DNA of 12,551 nt from Thiotrichaceae bacterium (GCA_027009095.1 JALVDG010000148.1:1-12551); one strand, 5' to 3'. Shown: positions 1 to 6,952, counted from the first letter of the stretch. The notes: a model not told the origin generated them from the sequence alone. Translations and numbers: made by a program.

Positions 1-1
1 A

Positions 2-313
2 GCAAAAGATGGTGAATTTCGTTCTAATTTGCATCGAGGAGGCTCCTCAAGATTGATAAAAATTACCCCCGAGGAACGCTCTACTGCGGTTCGATCAGCG
101 AAAATATTAGGGTTGAATGTTGCAGGGGTCGATATTTTACGTGCAAATCATGGACCTGTGGTGATGGAGGTAAATTCATCACCAGGTTTAGAAGGAATTG
201 AAAAGGTAACAGGCAAGGATATTGCAGGAATGATTATTGATTTCCTTGAAAAAACAATAAACCCAAAAACACAAAAAATTAAGCCAGAATTTAAACAAAT
301 AAAGACAAATTAA
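2..313 (+). CDS. rimK: RimK-type ATP-grasp glutamate ligase, C-terminal part (5' end outside window)
   Basis: Only the last 103 residues are present; the reading frame is open from base 2. RimK is an ATP-grasp carboxylate-amine ligase that adds glutamate residues to the C terminus of ribosomal protein S6 in the cytoplasm. The fragment carries the family's C-terminal ATP-grasp signatures: RSNLHRGG near its start, [10 protein letters not shown] in the middle, and [15 protein letters not shown], whose E and N normally bind the metal ions of the active site. A lysine-rich tail of about 25 residues ([14 protein letters not shown] and onward) follows the catalytic core, longer and more basic than in many homologues. 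A TTG at 29 lies inside the RSNLHRGG motif and is not a start. The next gene on the same strand, 87 bp on, is a zinc acylase-like enzyme, a pairing common in Gammaproteobacteria. Identification is firm; substrate specificity cannot be judged from the fragment. Confidence 0.93.
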   Translation, partial: AKDGEFRSNLHRGGSSRLIKITPEERSTAVRSAKILGLNVAGVDILRANHGPVVMEVNSSPGLEGIEKVTGKDIAGMIIDFLEKTINPKTQKIKPEFKQIKTN

Positions 314-316
314 CAA

Positions 317-388
317 TCGCTTAAAAGAGTATACAAGGGTAAGCATTTATCGTTAGTGTTTCCCCCACCCTTCACTCTTTAAAAGCGA
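317..388 (+). promoter_or_regulatory. Structured spacer between rimK and the acylase gene, abutting its Shine-Dalgarno
   Basis: Two nested inverted repeats fill this spacer. The outer arms are TCGCTTAAAAGAGT (317-330) and ACTCTTTAAAAGCGA (374-388), pairing at both ends with a small bulge. The inner arms are AAGGGT (335-340) and ACCCTT (367-372). The right outer arm ends at the first base of the AAGGGG Shine-Dalgarno (388-393), and a C-rich run (361-366) could instead pair with that Shine-Dalgarno. No U-tract follows, so it is not an intrinsic terminator. It may be a translation-controlling leader or RNA-processing site, or a decayed palindromic repeat. Pairing is seen; function is inferred. 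Confidence 0.45.
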
Positions 389-400
389 AGGGGATTTATA

Positions 401-1450
401 ATGGGGAATAAAATTAATATAGGTGGTATTGAGATAAAATCAGGAGAGCGACGCTCAATCGATATCGAGTTACCACCACTTTATACGCACACATCAGTTG
501 CCATGCCAGTGCATATTATCAATGGTAAAAAACCAGGACCAATTTTATTTGTTAGTGCTGCTATTCATGGTGATGAAATTAATGGTGTCGAAATTATCCG
601 CCGTTTAATTGATTCAGAGTCAGAAGTCGATAATATAGCAGGAACACTAATCGCTATCCCTGTAGTCAATGTCTATGGCTTTATTTCACAATCTCGTTAT
701 CTTCCCGATCGTCGTGATCTAAATCGCTCTTTTCCAGGTTCTGAAACAGGCTCTATGGCGGCTCGTCTTGCCCATACTTTTATCAATGAAATTGTATCTA
801 AATGTACTCATGGGATTGATCTGCATACAGGGGCAACGGCTAGAGAAAATCTTCCGCAAATCCGTGCAAGTCTAAGTACAGGTGCTAATGGCGGTATGGA
901 TATAAGAAAAATGGCTTGTGCCTTTAATGCGCCTGTTGTGATGAACTCGGCTAAGCTTATTGATGGTACTTTGCGTAAAGCGGTGTCTAATCTTGGTATA
1001 CCTATACTATTGTATGAAGCAGGGGAAGCATTGCGTTTTAATGAAATAGCGATTCGAGCTGGGGTTAAAGGTGTTATCAATGTAATGCGTCACCTTGGCA
1101 TGTTATCGGGTGGCAAACATTGTGACATTTATAATAAACCACTACTTGCAAATTCTAGTTCATGGGTTCGAGCGTCACAAAGTGGTATTTTGCGTAGCTT
1201 AATTCCTTTAGGTGAAAAAATAAGCAAAGGTGATTTACTTGGTATTGTTAGCGACCCTTTTGGGGACTCGGGGGAGCAAATCTTAGCACCTAAAAGTGGT
1301 ATTATTATTGGTAAATCAAACTTACCACTGGTACATGAAGGTGAGGCACTATTTCATATCGCCTATTTTGATAATCCTGATGATGTTGCTGAAGCTGTGG
1401 GTGCATTCCATGAAACACATCTGGAAGATACAGAGTACAGTGCCATTTAG
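401..1450 (+). CDS. Succinylglutamate desuccinylase/aspartoacylase family zinc hydrolase
   Basis: A 349-residue member of the M14-like AstE/AspA family, zinc enzymes that cleave N-acyl amino acids or carboxypeptidase-type bonds. The zinc site is visible as H56 and E59 in AAIHGDE and H142 in IDLHTG. DLNRSFPG (106-113) is the substrate-carboxylate/arginine motif, and E206 in LYEAGE is the likely general base. After residue about 255 comes a separate small beta-rich domain (SGILRSL...GEKISKGDLLG...SGIIIG) resembling the barrel-sandwich domain seen at the C terminus of this subfamily. The start is set by AAGGGG seven bases upstream of the ATG. It lies directly downstream of rimK, so it may process an acyl-glutamate or a RimK product, but this is inference; the true substrate is unknown. 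It is not part of an arginine succinyltransferase operon here. Confidence 0.88.
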   Translation: MGNKINIGGIEIKSGERRSIDIELPPLYTHTSVAMPVHIINGKKPGPILFVSAAIHGDEINGVEIIRRLIDSESEVDNIAGTLIAIPVVNVYGFISQSRYLPDRRDLNRSFPGSETGSMAARLAHTFINEIVSKCTHGIDLHTGATARENLPQIRASLSTGANGGMDIRKMACAFNAPVVMNSAKLIDGTLRKAVSNLGIPILLYEAGEALRFNEIAIRAGVKGVINVMRHLGMLSGGKHCDIYNKPLLANSSSWVRASQSGILRSLIPLGEKISKGDLLGIVSDPFGDSGEQILAPKSGIIIGKSNLPLVHEGEALFHIAYFDNPDDVAEAVGAFHETHLEDTEYSAI

Positions 1451-1528
1451 AATTGCTGTGATGATAAAAAAACAAGCCCCTCAAAGTATAAAGAAGCTGT
1501 AAGTACCCAAACAAAATTAATTTAACAA

Positions 1529-1630
1529 CATTTAGCTCCTGTTTTTTGATATTCAAGGCATTGCGACGGGAGCACAGTGGGCTGTGTGAGCAAAGTAATA
1601 ACGAAAAAATCAGAAAACAGGGACTAAATG
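1529..1630. repeat. 102-bp element with 22-bp imperfect terminal inverted repeats
   Basis: The ends (1529-1550 and 1609-1630) are inverted copies matching at 19 of 22 positions (CATTTAG..CCTGTTTT.TGAT). The centre holds a small hairpin, CACAG-tggg-CTGTG (about 1573-1586). There is no convincing U-tract and no clear target duplication. It lies between the convergent acylase and zapD genes. It may be a MITE or REP-like repeat that also acts as a transcription barrier; no second copy was seen in this window. Confidence 0.5.
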
Positions 1631-1650
1631 GTTAGATTATTTTTGCGCGG

Positions 1651-1683
1651 GCACTTAACATTAACAATGTGGGATGGAAGTGC
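1651..1683 (-). terminator. Hairpin just beyond zapD, possible weak terminator
   Basis: GCACTT (1651-1656) pairs with AAGTGC (1678-1683), and inside it ACATT (1658-1662) pairs with AATGT (1666-1670). The outer arm touches the last base of the zapD stop codon. No run of U follows on the zapD strand, so this is at best a weak terminator or an mRNA 3'-end stabiliser. Confidence 0.3.
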
Positions 1684-2444
1684 TACAGGCTACACAAAGA
1701 AAGAGCAAAAGGAATATCTTCTAGTTCTTGACTTCCACGCTCGGCTAAATCCCCCGCTTTTACAAAGCGTACAGAAAAGCGTTGTTTACCTGCACTAACT
1801 TCAGGGTAATAATCAGCACCTTCGTTTAATTTAATTCGTAATAACTGATATTCACGATTTGGATTTAAACCTGCTTGGAAAAAGCCAGCCTCTGCGATGA
1901 CCTCTTCGCTATCACGGCTATTACGAACTAATTGCAATACTATTTCGATAGCATCATAAGCCATCGTGTATGGTTCTACCCACTCATTTAGGTCTGCGAT
2001 TAATTGTTCTTCTGTTTGTGAAAGCCAGTAGTTAAATAGCGGTACGTCAAAACCATTCATACTACCTGCTATACCCGCTCGTTGTCGTAATAAATTTAAA
2101 AAAGCATGGCGTTTGAGATGTTGTCCTAATTGCCCTCTAAAGCTATAAAGTTGCTTGCCTTTTTCTTCTAAACGAGACAATACTTTTTGTAAGCGATCAG
2201 CATCAACACCGTCTAGGTCAGAAAGACGACGAACGGCTTGTGTTTGCCAGTCGAGTACATTGAGAACGGCATTTTTTACATCTAAACGTGACGATAGGTT
2301 ATAAAGTTCTAGAAGCACCATAATCGCTGCTTGACAGTTGACAGGTGTAGGATCTTCTAAATGTGTTTTGAAACGTAGGATTAAATGTTCCAAGCGTAAA
2401 AATAGGCGAATTTTTTCATTAAGTGGTTGTTCATAAACCGCCAT
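1683..2444 (-). CDS. zapD: Cell division protein ZapD (FtsZ-binding)
   Basis: A 253-residue protein, close to the roughly 247 residues of E. coli ZapD. It begins with the family hallmark YEQPLNEKIRLFLRLEHL (residues 4-21). ZapD is a cytoplasmic dimer that binds the C-terminal tail of FtsZ and bundles protofilaments at the division ring. The mostly helical N-terminal two thirds, including the QLGQHLKRHAFLNLLRQR region, and the beta-rich C-terminal third (EYQLLRIKL...AGKQRFSVRF) match the family architecture. The start is supported by AAGGAAA seven bases upstream. It lies 180 bp downstream of coaE on the same strand, the usual gammaproteobacterial neighbourhood. The small zinc protein gene yacG, which often follows zapD, is not seen: the convergent acylase gene lies there instead, with two inverted-repeat structures between. 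Confidence 0.95.
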   Translation of the reverse strand: MAVYEQPLNEKIRLFLRLEHLILRFKTHLEDPTPVNCQAAIMVLLELYNLSSRLDVKNAVLNVLDWQTQAVRRLSDLDGVDADRLQKVLSRLEEKGKQLYSFRGQLGQHLKRHAFLNLLRQRAGIAGSMNGFDVPLFNYWLSQTEEQLIADLNEWVEPYTMAYDAIEIVLQLVRNSRDSEEVIAEAGFFQAGLNPNREYQLLRIKLNEGADYYPEVSAGKQRFSVRFVKAGDLAERGSQELEDIPFALSLCSL

Positions 2445-2595
2445 AGCAACGTTTCCTTGTTAATCAGGGGTGGGATGAAAATTTTAGGAGTAGTGGTCTT
2501 TGCTATCCTCAAATTTCTTGTTTCTATTGGTTTGTATTTTGAGCGGGGTACCGATAAAGCATGAGAAAATGCGTAGAGGTACTTCCTAACTTCTT

Positions 2596-2626
2596 AAAAA
2601 AGTCATGCAGTATAGCAGAACTTTTT
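2596..2626 (-). terminator. Weak terminator-like hairpin at the coaE 3' end
   Basis: AAAAAAGT (2596-2603) pairs with ACTTTTT (2620-2626), with an inner GCA/TGC stem. On the coaE strand the hairpin ends in a run of U formed by its own arm. It overlaps the coaE stop codon. The stem is AT-rich, so some readthrough into zapD is likely. Confidence 0.35.
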
Positions 2627-3236
2627 ATCGGGATAAGTCAATAAAGTGCGTGTGTAATAAATTTATTTGTTCTATTAATTGTTCTTTTGTACCGCTATTA
2701 TCCAAAATAAAGGAAGCATGCTTTAGTCTTTTCTCTCTACTGACTTGTTTATCGATAATGGCTTGTATCGTTTTTAAATCAATATCATCACGCTGTTGCA
2801 CTCTTTTTATTTGTTGCTCAACAGTGCAATCTACCACTACGATCTCATCAAATAACGGTTGGTAGTTTTTTTCAATTAAAAGTGGAATATCAACGATAAT
2901 ATAATCGGAAGAGCCAATATCTTTATCGACTTGTTCCTGTATCGCCAATTTTATTTCTGATTGTATTCTAGGATGTAGTATTTTTTCGAGCTGTTTTAAC
3001 TTCTTATTATCTGAAAAAATTTGTTTTTTTAGCTCTCCCCGATTAAGCAAACCATCTTTACTAAGTATATTGTGCCCAAAAGATTCGCTAATTTGATCAA
3101 GGATGTGTGGGTCAGACTCAACTAACTCACGAGCAATTTTATCAGCATCAATAATAGTGATTCCTTTTTCGTGGAATACAGTAGTGACAGTGCTTTTTCC
3201 ACAGCCAATACCACCTGTTAAGCCTATTTTTAGCAT
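2625..3236 (-). CDS. coaE: Dephospho-CoA kinase
   Basis: CoaE phosphorylates the 3'-hydroxyl of dephospho-CoA with ATP, the last step of coenzyme A synthesis, in the cytoplasm. The 203-residue protein has the expected length. The P-loop is GGIGCGKS (8-15). IIDADKIAREL (28-38) holds the aspartates of the substrate site, LHPRI (87-91) and DIPLLIE (116-122) are CoA-domain signatures, QQRD (147-150) is in the lid, and the adenine-side R..ASFILDNSG motif spans 170-182. A GGAAA lies about 10 bases upstream of the ATG. zapD follows on the same strand after a 180-bp gap containing a weak terminator-like hairpin, so co-transcription is possible but probably leaky. The gene is divergent from pntAA. Confidence 0.97.
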   Translation of the reverse strand: MLKIGLTGGIGCGKSTVTTVFHEKGITIIDADKIARELVESDPHILDQISESFGHNILSKDGLLNRGELKKQIFSDNKKLKQLEKILHPRIQSEIKLAIQEQVDKDIGSSDYIIVDIPLLIEKNYQPLFDEIVVVDCTVEQQIKRVQQRDDIDLKTIQAIIDKQVSREKRLKHASFILDNSGTKEQLIEQINLLHTHFIDLSR

Positions 3237-3509
3237 GATATAAACTTTCCTTATTTGACTTGATTAAGGTATTTTTTCTAGTACAGAAAAAAGTAATCAA
3301 TAGCTGATGATATTTCTCCTATCTCTAGTGAAATACTCCCCTTTTCCTAAAGGCTCTGTTAGAGTAGGCGGCTATCAAAATTTTGCCTAGTGTACACTAC
3401 TTAAGGAACACACACGTCCCTTATAAATACATTAACGGTTGCACTAGTTTATAGCTTAAAACAGGGGTTGGAAAATTACTAACGTCCTGAGCTACGGAGA
3501 AATAAAAAT
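3237..3509. promoter_or_regulatory. Divergent control region between coaE and pntAA
   Basis: This 273-bp spacer must hold promoters in both directions; no hexamer pair convincingly fits sigma70. Two symmetrical sites stand out. A perfect 12-bp palindrome TAGTGTACACTA (3388-3399) could be an operator. An inverted repeat has arms TTGATTA (3260-3266) and TAATCAA (3294-3300), with inner TTTTTTC/GAAAAAA (3272-3278, 3286-3292). A strong Shine-Dalgarno (GGAGA, 3496-3500) precedes pntAA. Confidence 0.4.
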
Positions 3510-4646
3510 ATGCCAATGATAATAGGGGTTCCTAAAGAAACGGCTGAAGGCGAACGTCGCGTGGCGATGGAGCCTAGCGTTATTACAAAGCTAAATAAAT
3601 TAGGTGCTGAGGTATGTGTTGAGGCAGGAGCTGGGGCAGCTGCTTTTATTACGGATGATCAGTTTAAGAAGGCTAAAATCATTGACTCTAGTAAAGAGTT
3701 GATAAGCGGTGCGGATATTATCTTTAGAGTGCAAGCACCAAGTATTGATGATGTCGATGCGATGAAAGAAGGTAGTACCTTAATTGCAACCATCCAGCCG
3801 CATAATAATCTTGAGCTAGTAAAGAAGTTGCAAGAAAAAAATATTACCAGTTATGCGATGGAGTTAATACCGCGTATCTCGCGTGCTCAGTCGATGGATG
3901 TTTTATCATCGCAAGCGGCGGTTGCAGGTTATAAAGCGGCAATTATGGGGTCTGACCTTTCGGCTCGATTCTTCCCGATGCTAACTACTGCGGCAGGCAC
4001 TATTCGTCCCTCTAAAGTGATCGTTATCGGAGCAGGTGTTGCAGGCTTACAAGCCATAGCGACGGCAAAGCGTTTAGGTGCAATGGTTGAGGCTTATGAT
4101 GTTCGCCCTGAAACCGTCGAGCAAATCCAATCATTAGGCGCAAAAGCCATTGAGCTAAAAATATCCGCCGCAGGAGAAGGTGGTTATGCACGTGAATTAA
4201 CCGATGATGAAAAGACACAGCAACAAGAAGAACTCGCTTCTTATATCGCACAGGCTGATGTATTAATTACCACAGCCGCTATTCCTGGTCGTCCAGCACC
4301 TAAAATTATCCCCGAAACGACTATTGATGTCATGAAATCGGGCGCTGTTATTGTTGATTTAGCCGCAGAAGGTGGTGGTAACTGTACGCTTACTCAGCCA
4401 GGTAAAACCATCACAACAAATAATGGTGTCATTATACATGCACCATTAAATGTGCCTAGCCAAGTCGCCGTTCATGCCAGTGAGATGTATGCCAAGAATT
4501 TATTAAATTTTATCACCCCCATGTTTAATGATGAGGGTGAGTTTACCCCCGATTTTGAAGATGAAATCATCGCAGGTGCGTTATTGACTCATGCAGGTAA
4601 AATTACACACGAGCCAACGAGAGAGTTGCTAGAAGGAGCTAAATAA
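3510..4646 (+). CDS. pntAA: NAD(P) transhydrogenase subunit alpha part 1 (NAD(H)-binding domain I)
   Basis: Domain I of the proton-translocating transhydrogenase, which uses the proton gradient to move hydride from NADH to NADP+. This 378-residue soluble subunit faces the cytoplasm. It starts with the alanine dehydrogenase-like IIGVPKE. The NAD site is shown by PRISRAQSMD (121-130, with the R, Q and D contacts), the Rossmann loop GAGVAG (174-179), D197 in AYDVRP that binds the ribose, and the mobile-loop residues GEGGYARE (222-229). The protein ends at the domain I boundary; the membrane part of alpha is a separate gene, as in Rhodospirillum rubrum and unlike E. coli, where alpha is one polypeptide. 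GGAGA nine bases upstream supports this ATG over the internal M3. Its stop overlaps the start of the next gene by one base (TAATG), implying translational coupling. Confidence 0.97.
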   Translation: MPMIIGVPKETAEGERRVAMEPSVITKLNKLGAEVCVEAGAGAAAFITDDQFKKAKIIDSSKELISGADIIFRVQAPSIDDVDAMKEGSTLIATIQPHNNLELVKKLQEKNITSYAMELIPRISRAQSMDVLSSQAAVAGYKAAIMGSDLSARFFPMLTTAAGTIRPSKVIVIGAGVAGLQAIATAKRLGAMVEAYDVRPETVEQIQSLGAKAIELKISAAGEGGYARELTDDEKTQQQEELASYIAQADVLITTAAIPGRPAPKIIPETTIDVMKSGAVIVDLAAEGGGNCTLTQPGKTITTNNGVIIHAPLNVPSQVAVHASEMYAKNLLNFITPMFNDEGEFTPDFEDEIIAGALLTHAGKITHEPTRELLEGAK

Positions 4647-4933
4647 TGGAAGGTTTTGTCGCGCTTTATATTTTTATGCTAGCTGCATTTACAGGTTATG
4701 AAATTATCTCAAAAGTACCTGTTATTTTGCATACACCATTAATGTCTGGTTCTAACTTTGTTCACGGTATCGTGTTAGTTGGTGCAATGGTGGCAATGGG
4801 TCATGCCGAAACCGATATGCAAACCTTGGTCGGTTTTATTGCGGTGTTGTTAGCAGCTGGAAATGCAGTCGGTGGCTATGTCGTTACCGAACGTATGCTT
4901 GAGATGTTTAAAAGCAGTGGAGGTAAGAAGTAA
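4646..4933 (+). CDS. pntAB: NAD(P) transhydrogenase subunit alpha part 2 (membrane domain)
   Basis: A 95-residue integral membrane subunit supplying the alpha-side helices of domain II, the proton channel. Three hydrophobic stretches are visible: about residues 4-22, 36-52 and 58-78. Between the first two is the family signature EIISKVPVILHTPLMSGSN, which sits near the membrane surface and joins the beta-subunit helices. A Shine-Dalgarno AAGGAG lies inside the end of pntAA, seven bases before the ATG. The ATG shares a base with the pntAA stop, and its own stop overlaps the pntB start in the same TAATG way, so the three products are probably made in matched amounts. E. coli PntA carries this part fused to domain I; here it is split, a known and widespread variant. 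Confidence 0.96.
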   Translation: MEGFVALYIFMLAAFTGYEIISKVPVILHTPLMSGSNFVHGIVLVGAMVAMGHAETDMQTLVGFIAVLLAAGNAVGGYVVTERMLEMFKSSGGKK

Positions 4934-6306
4934 TGGATTTTATTGTCGATGGCTCTTATTTTATTGCTGCAATTCTCTTTATCTTTGGCTTAAAGCGGAT
5001 GAGTTCGCCCGTAACAGCACGTCGCGGTATTGTTTGGGCAGGAGTGGGTATGGTGTTAGCAACCATTATTACCTACTTCCACAAAGATATTCATCATAAT
5101 TACGTGTGGATGAGTTTAGCTATCCTTATTGGTGGTGCAATCGCATGGGTAACTGCTAAAAGAGTCAAAATGACCGATATGCCACAAATGATTGCCTTAT
5201 ACAACGGCATGGGTGGCGGTGCAGCAGCAGCGATTGCAGCAGTTATCTTAATGCAAGAAAAAGAGATAAGTATCACACTACAAGTCCTTGCCGTTTTTGG
5301 TGCTTTAATCGGTACAATTGCACTGTCTGGCTCGATGATTGCCTTTGCCAAGTTGCAAGGCTTAATGTGGAAAACCTATCGCTTTCCGAACCAGCAGTGG
5401 GTTAATCTCTTTGTCTTTCTGGTCACTTTAATCATTGGTTTTTATATCACGTTTAGTGGTACAGCTTATGGTATGGGAATATTATCAATATTCTTCATAT
5501 TAGCGCTTATCTTTGGCGTATTAATGACAATACCCATTGGTGGTGCAGATATGCCAGTAGTTATCTCGCTATACAATGCTTTTACAGGATTAGCGGTTGG
5601 TTTTGAAGGTTACGTTATAGGTAATCCTGCAATGATGATCGCGGGCATCGTGGTAGGGTCGGCAGGTACTATGTTGACTCAGCTCATGGCAAAGGCAATG
5701 AATCGTCCGATTACAAATGTCTTGTTCAGTAACTTTGGCGATGGTGGTGACGGCAAAATAGAAGCAGCAACAGGGTCGATGAAAGAAATCGATGCCAATG
5801 ATGTTGCTGTTATGATGGCATTTGCTGAGAAAGTTATTATTGTTCCTGGTTATGGAATGGCGGTTGCGCAAGCACAACATAAAGTGTGGGAAATGACTAA
5901 ACTGCTCCAAGAGCGCGGCGTCACCGTAAAATTTGCCATTCACCCTGTTGCAGGTCGTATGCCGGGACACATGAATGTACTGCTTGCAGAAGCTGGCGTG
6001 CCTTACGATATTATTTATGACTTAGACGAGATAAATGAAGAGTTTGAGACAACAGATGTTACTCTTGTTATTGGCGCAAATGATGTTGTAAATCCAGCTG
6101 CACGTACTGACACTAATAGTCCAATTTATGGTATGCCTATTTTAAATGCAGACGCCTCTAAAAATACGATTGTTATTAAACGTGGTAAAGGAACAGGGTT
6201 CACAGGAATTGAAAATCAACTATTCTTTGCCGAAAAAACAAATATGCTATATGGCGATGGTGCTACTGCCGTCAGTGAATTAATTACTGCAATAAAAGAG
6301 TTATAA
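4933..6306 (+). CDS. pntB: NAD(P) transhydrogenase subunit beta (membrane helices plus NADP(H)-binding domain III)
   Basis: A 457-residue subunit (E. coli PntB 462). The first 260 residues hold many membrane helices, with the conserved ALYNGMGGGAAA (88-100) and ISLYNAFTGLAVGFEG (211-226) motifs of the proton path. A linker leads to the cytoplasmic NADP(H) domain III, whose fold begins near 290. Its dinucleotide loop is GYGMAVAQAQ (306-315), followed by HPVAGRMPGHMNVLLAEAGVPYD (in 337-359), GANDVVNPAA (381-390) and the phosphate-binding KRGKGTGFTG (416-425). All family landmarks are intact, so the complex should be functional as an NADPH source. GGAGG lies nine bases upstream of the ATG, within pntAB. 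A terminator-like hairpin follows 38 bp beyond the stop and probably ends the operon. Confidence 0.97.
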   Translation: MDFIVDGSYFIAAILFIFGLKRMSSPVTARRGIVWAGVGMVLATIITYFHKDIHHNYVWMSLAILIGGAIAWVTAKRVKMTDMPQMIALYNGMGGGAAAAIAAVILMQEKEISITLQVLAVFGALIGTIALSGSMIAFAKLQGLMWKTYRFPNQQWVNLFVFLVTLIIGFYITFSGTAYGMGILSIFFILALIFGVLMTIPIGGADMPVVISLYNAFTGLAVGFEGYVIGNPAMMIAGIVVGSAGTMLTQLMAKAMNRPITNVLFSNFGDGGDGKIEAATGSMKEIDANDVAVMMAFAEKVIIVPGYGMAVAQAQHKVWEMTKLLQERGVTVKFAIHPVAGRMPGHMNVLLAEAGVPYDIIYDLDEINEEFETTDVTLVIGANDVVNPAARTDTNSPIYGMPILNADASKNTIVIKRGKGTGFTGIENQLFFAEKTNMLYGDGATAVSELITAIKEL

Positions 6307-6344
6307 AGTGCTTTTCATTTATACCGTTTGTCGGTAGAATCTGC

Positions 6345-6375
6345 CGCCCTATCTGATTAATTATCAGTCAGGGCG
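6345..6375 (+). terminator. Terminator-like hairpin after pntB
   Basis: CGCCCT (6345-6350) pairs with AGGGCG (6370-6375); after a 2-nt internal mismatch CTGAT pairs with ATCAG around a 5-nt loop. The position just past pntB suits the end of the operon. There is no proper U-tract (ctatatctag follows), so it may be a Rho-assisted or 3'-protecting hairpin. Confidence 0.45.
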
Positions 6376-6400
6376 CTATATCTAGATGTTTTAAGACTGT

Positions 6401-6613
6401 TTATACACAACACTTTTCCCTTAGTGTTTATTAACAGTGTTTTTTAAGTGACTTTAATGCATGTCATCTTTAACTTATTGATATAAAAGGTATTTTAATT
6501 GTTTCCGGCTGTTTTTCCTGACTTGTAAATTATCAATAAAGACAGTTACTTATGCCCCCTATACTCATTTTACACACAGACTTATCCACAGGCTAAGCAA
6601 CTATTGTGTGTAA
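6401..6613. promoter_or_regulatory. DnaA-box-like sites in AT-rich spacer (possible origin-like or DnaA-responsive locus)
   Basis: Two sites match the DnaA box consensus TTAT(C/A)CACA exactly: TTATACACA (6401-6409) and TTATCCACA (6582-6590). Two one-mismatch sites, TTACACACA (6570-6578) and its inverse TGTGTGTAA (6605-6613), form a 9-bp inverted repeat around the perfect box. T-rich 13-mer-like tracts (GATTTCAGATTAC, GATTTCTTTGTC, GATTTTTTGTC) follow between about 6698 and 6751. The whole spacer (6307-6993, 687 bp) is the longest in the window and carries no gene. dnaA, gidA or rpmH are not nearby, so an oriC call would be premature; a DnaA titration or regulatory site is an alternative. Confidence 0.35.
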
Positions 6614-6790
6614 CTTGTATTAATGATTATTATATACTCATAAACAGTATAAGAATCATTCATATTTTTACCTCCTAAAAATTGTCCGTAATGATAGTTT
6701 TTTTTGATTTCAGATTACATATAGATTTCTTTGTCGTGATTTTTTGTCAAAGCTAGCACTCCAACCACGTTATATTGACGAATACAGCGA

Positions 6791-6844
6791 GCCAGAAAAT
6801 AATCTGGCAAACTCTATTTTACCTGTTTGATACAGCATAGTTTG
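6791..6844. repeat. Two tandem hairpins upstream of the rhodanese promoter
   Basis: A perfect 6-bp hairpin GCCAGA-aaataa-TCTGGC (6791-6808) is followed at once by CAAACT (6808-6813) pairing with AGTTTG (6839-6844). They lie about 80 bp upstream of the rhodanese -35 box, so they are not in its expected leader. They may belong to an unrecognised small RNA or to the DNA architecture of the spacer. The pairing is seen; nothing shows a role. Confidence 0.3.
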
Positions 6845-6923
6845 GGATGTAAAGAATAAAAAAGAGCTGAATGTTATCCTAATAATACTATACTTTATAA
6901 CTTATAAATATTTTTTATAATTG

Positions 6924-6952
6924 TTGACATTATTAATTCTCGCCTATATATT
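6924..6952 (+). promoter_or_regulatory. Sigma70-type promoter of the rhodanese gene
   Basis: A perfect -35 TTGACA (6924-6929) and a -10 TATATT (6947-6952) are separated by exactly 17 bp, 41 bp before the ATG. The region upstream is very AT-rich (UP-element-like), so fairly strong constitutive expression is likely. Confidence 0.7.

Noticed and set aside
1305..1556. A minus-strand open frame of 83 codons across the acylase 3' end.
   Set aside because: It is antisense to the well-supported acylase gene, has no family features and reads into an inverted repeat.
4644..4933. The split transhydrogenase alpha subunit considered as a frameshifted or broken pntA.
   Set aside because: Both parts have their own Shine-Dalgarno, end at natural domain boundaries and keep all motifs; a three-gene layout is a known normal variant.
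5590..5970. A minus-strand open frame of 126 codons inside pntB.
   Set aside because: Composition rich in His, Cys and Asn is typical of a shadow of the opposite-strand membrane gene; pntB is unambiguous.
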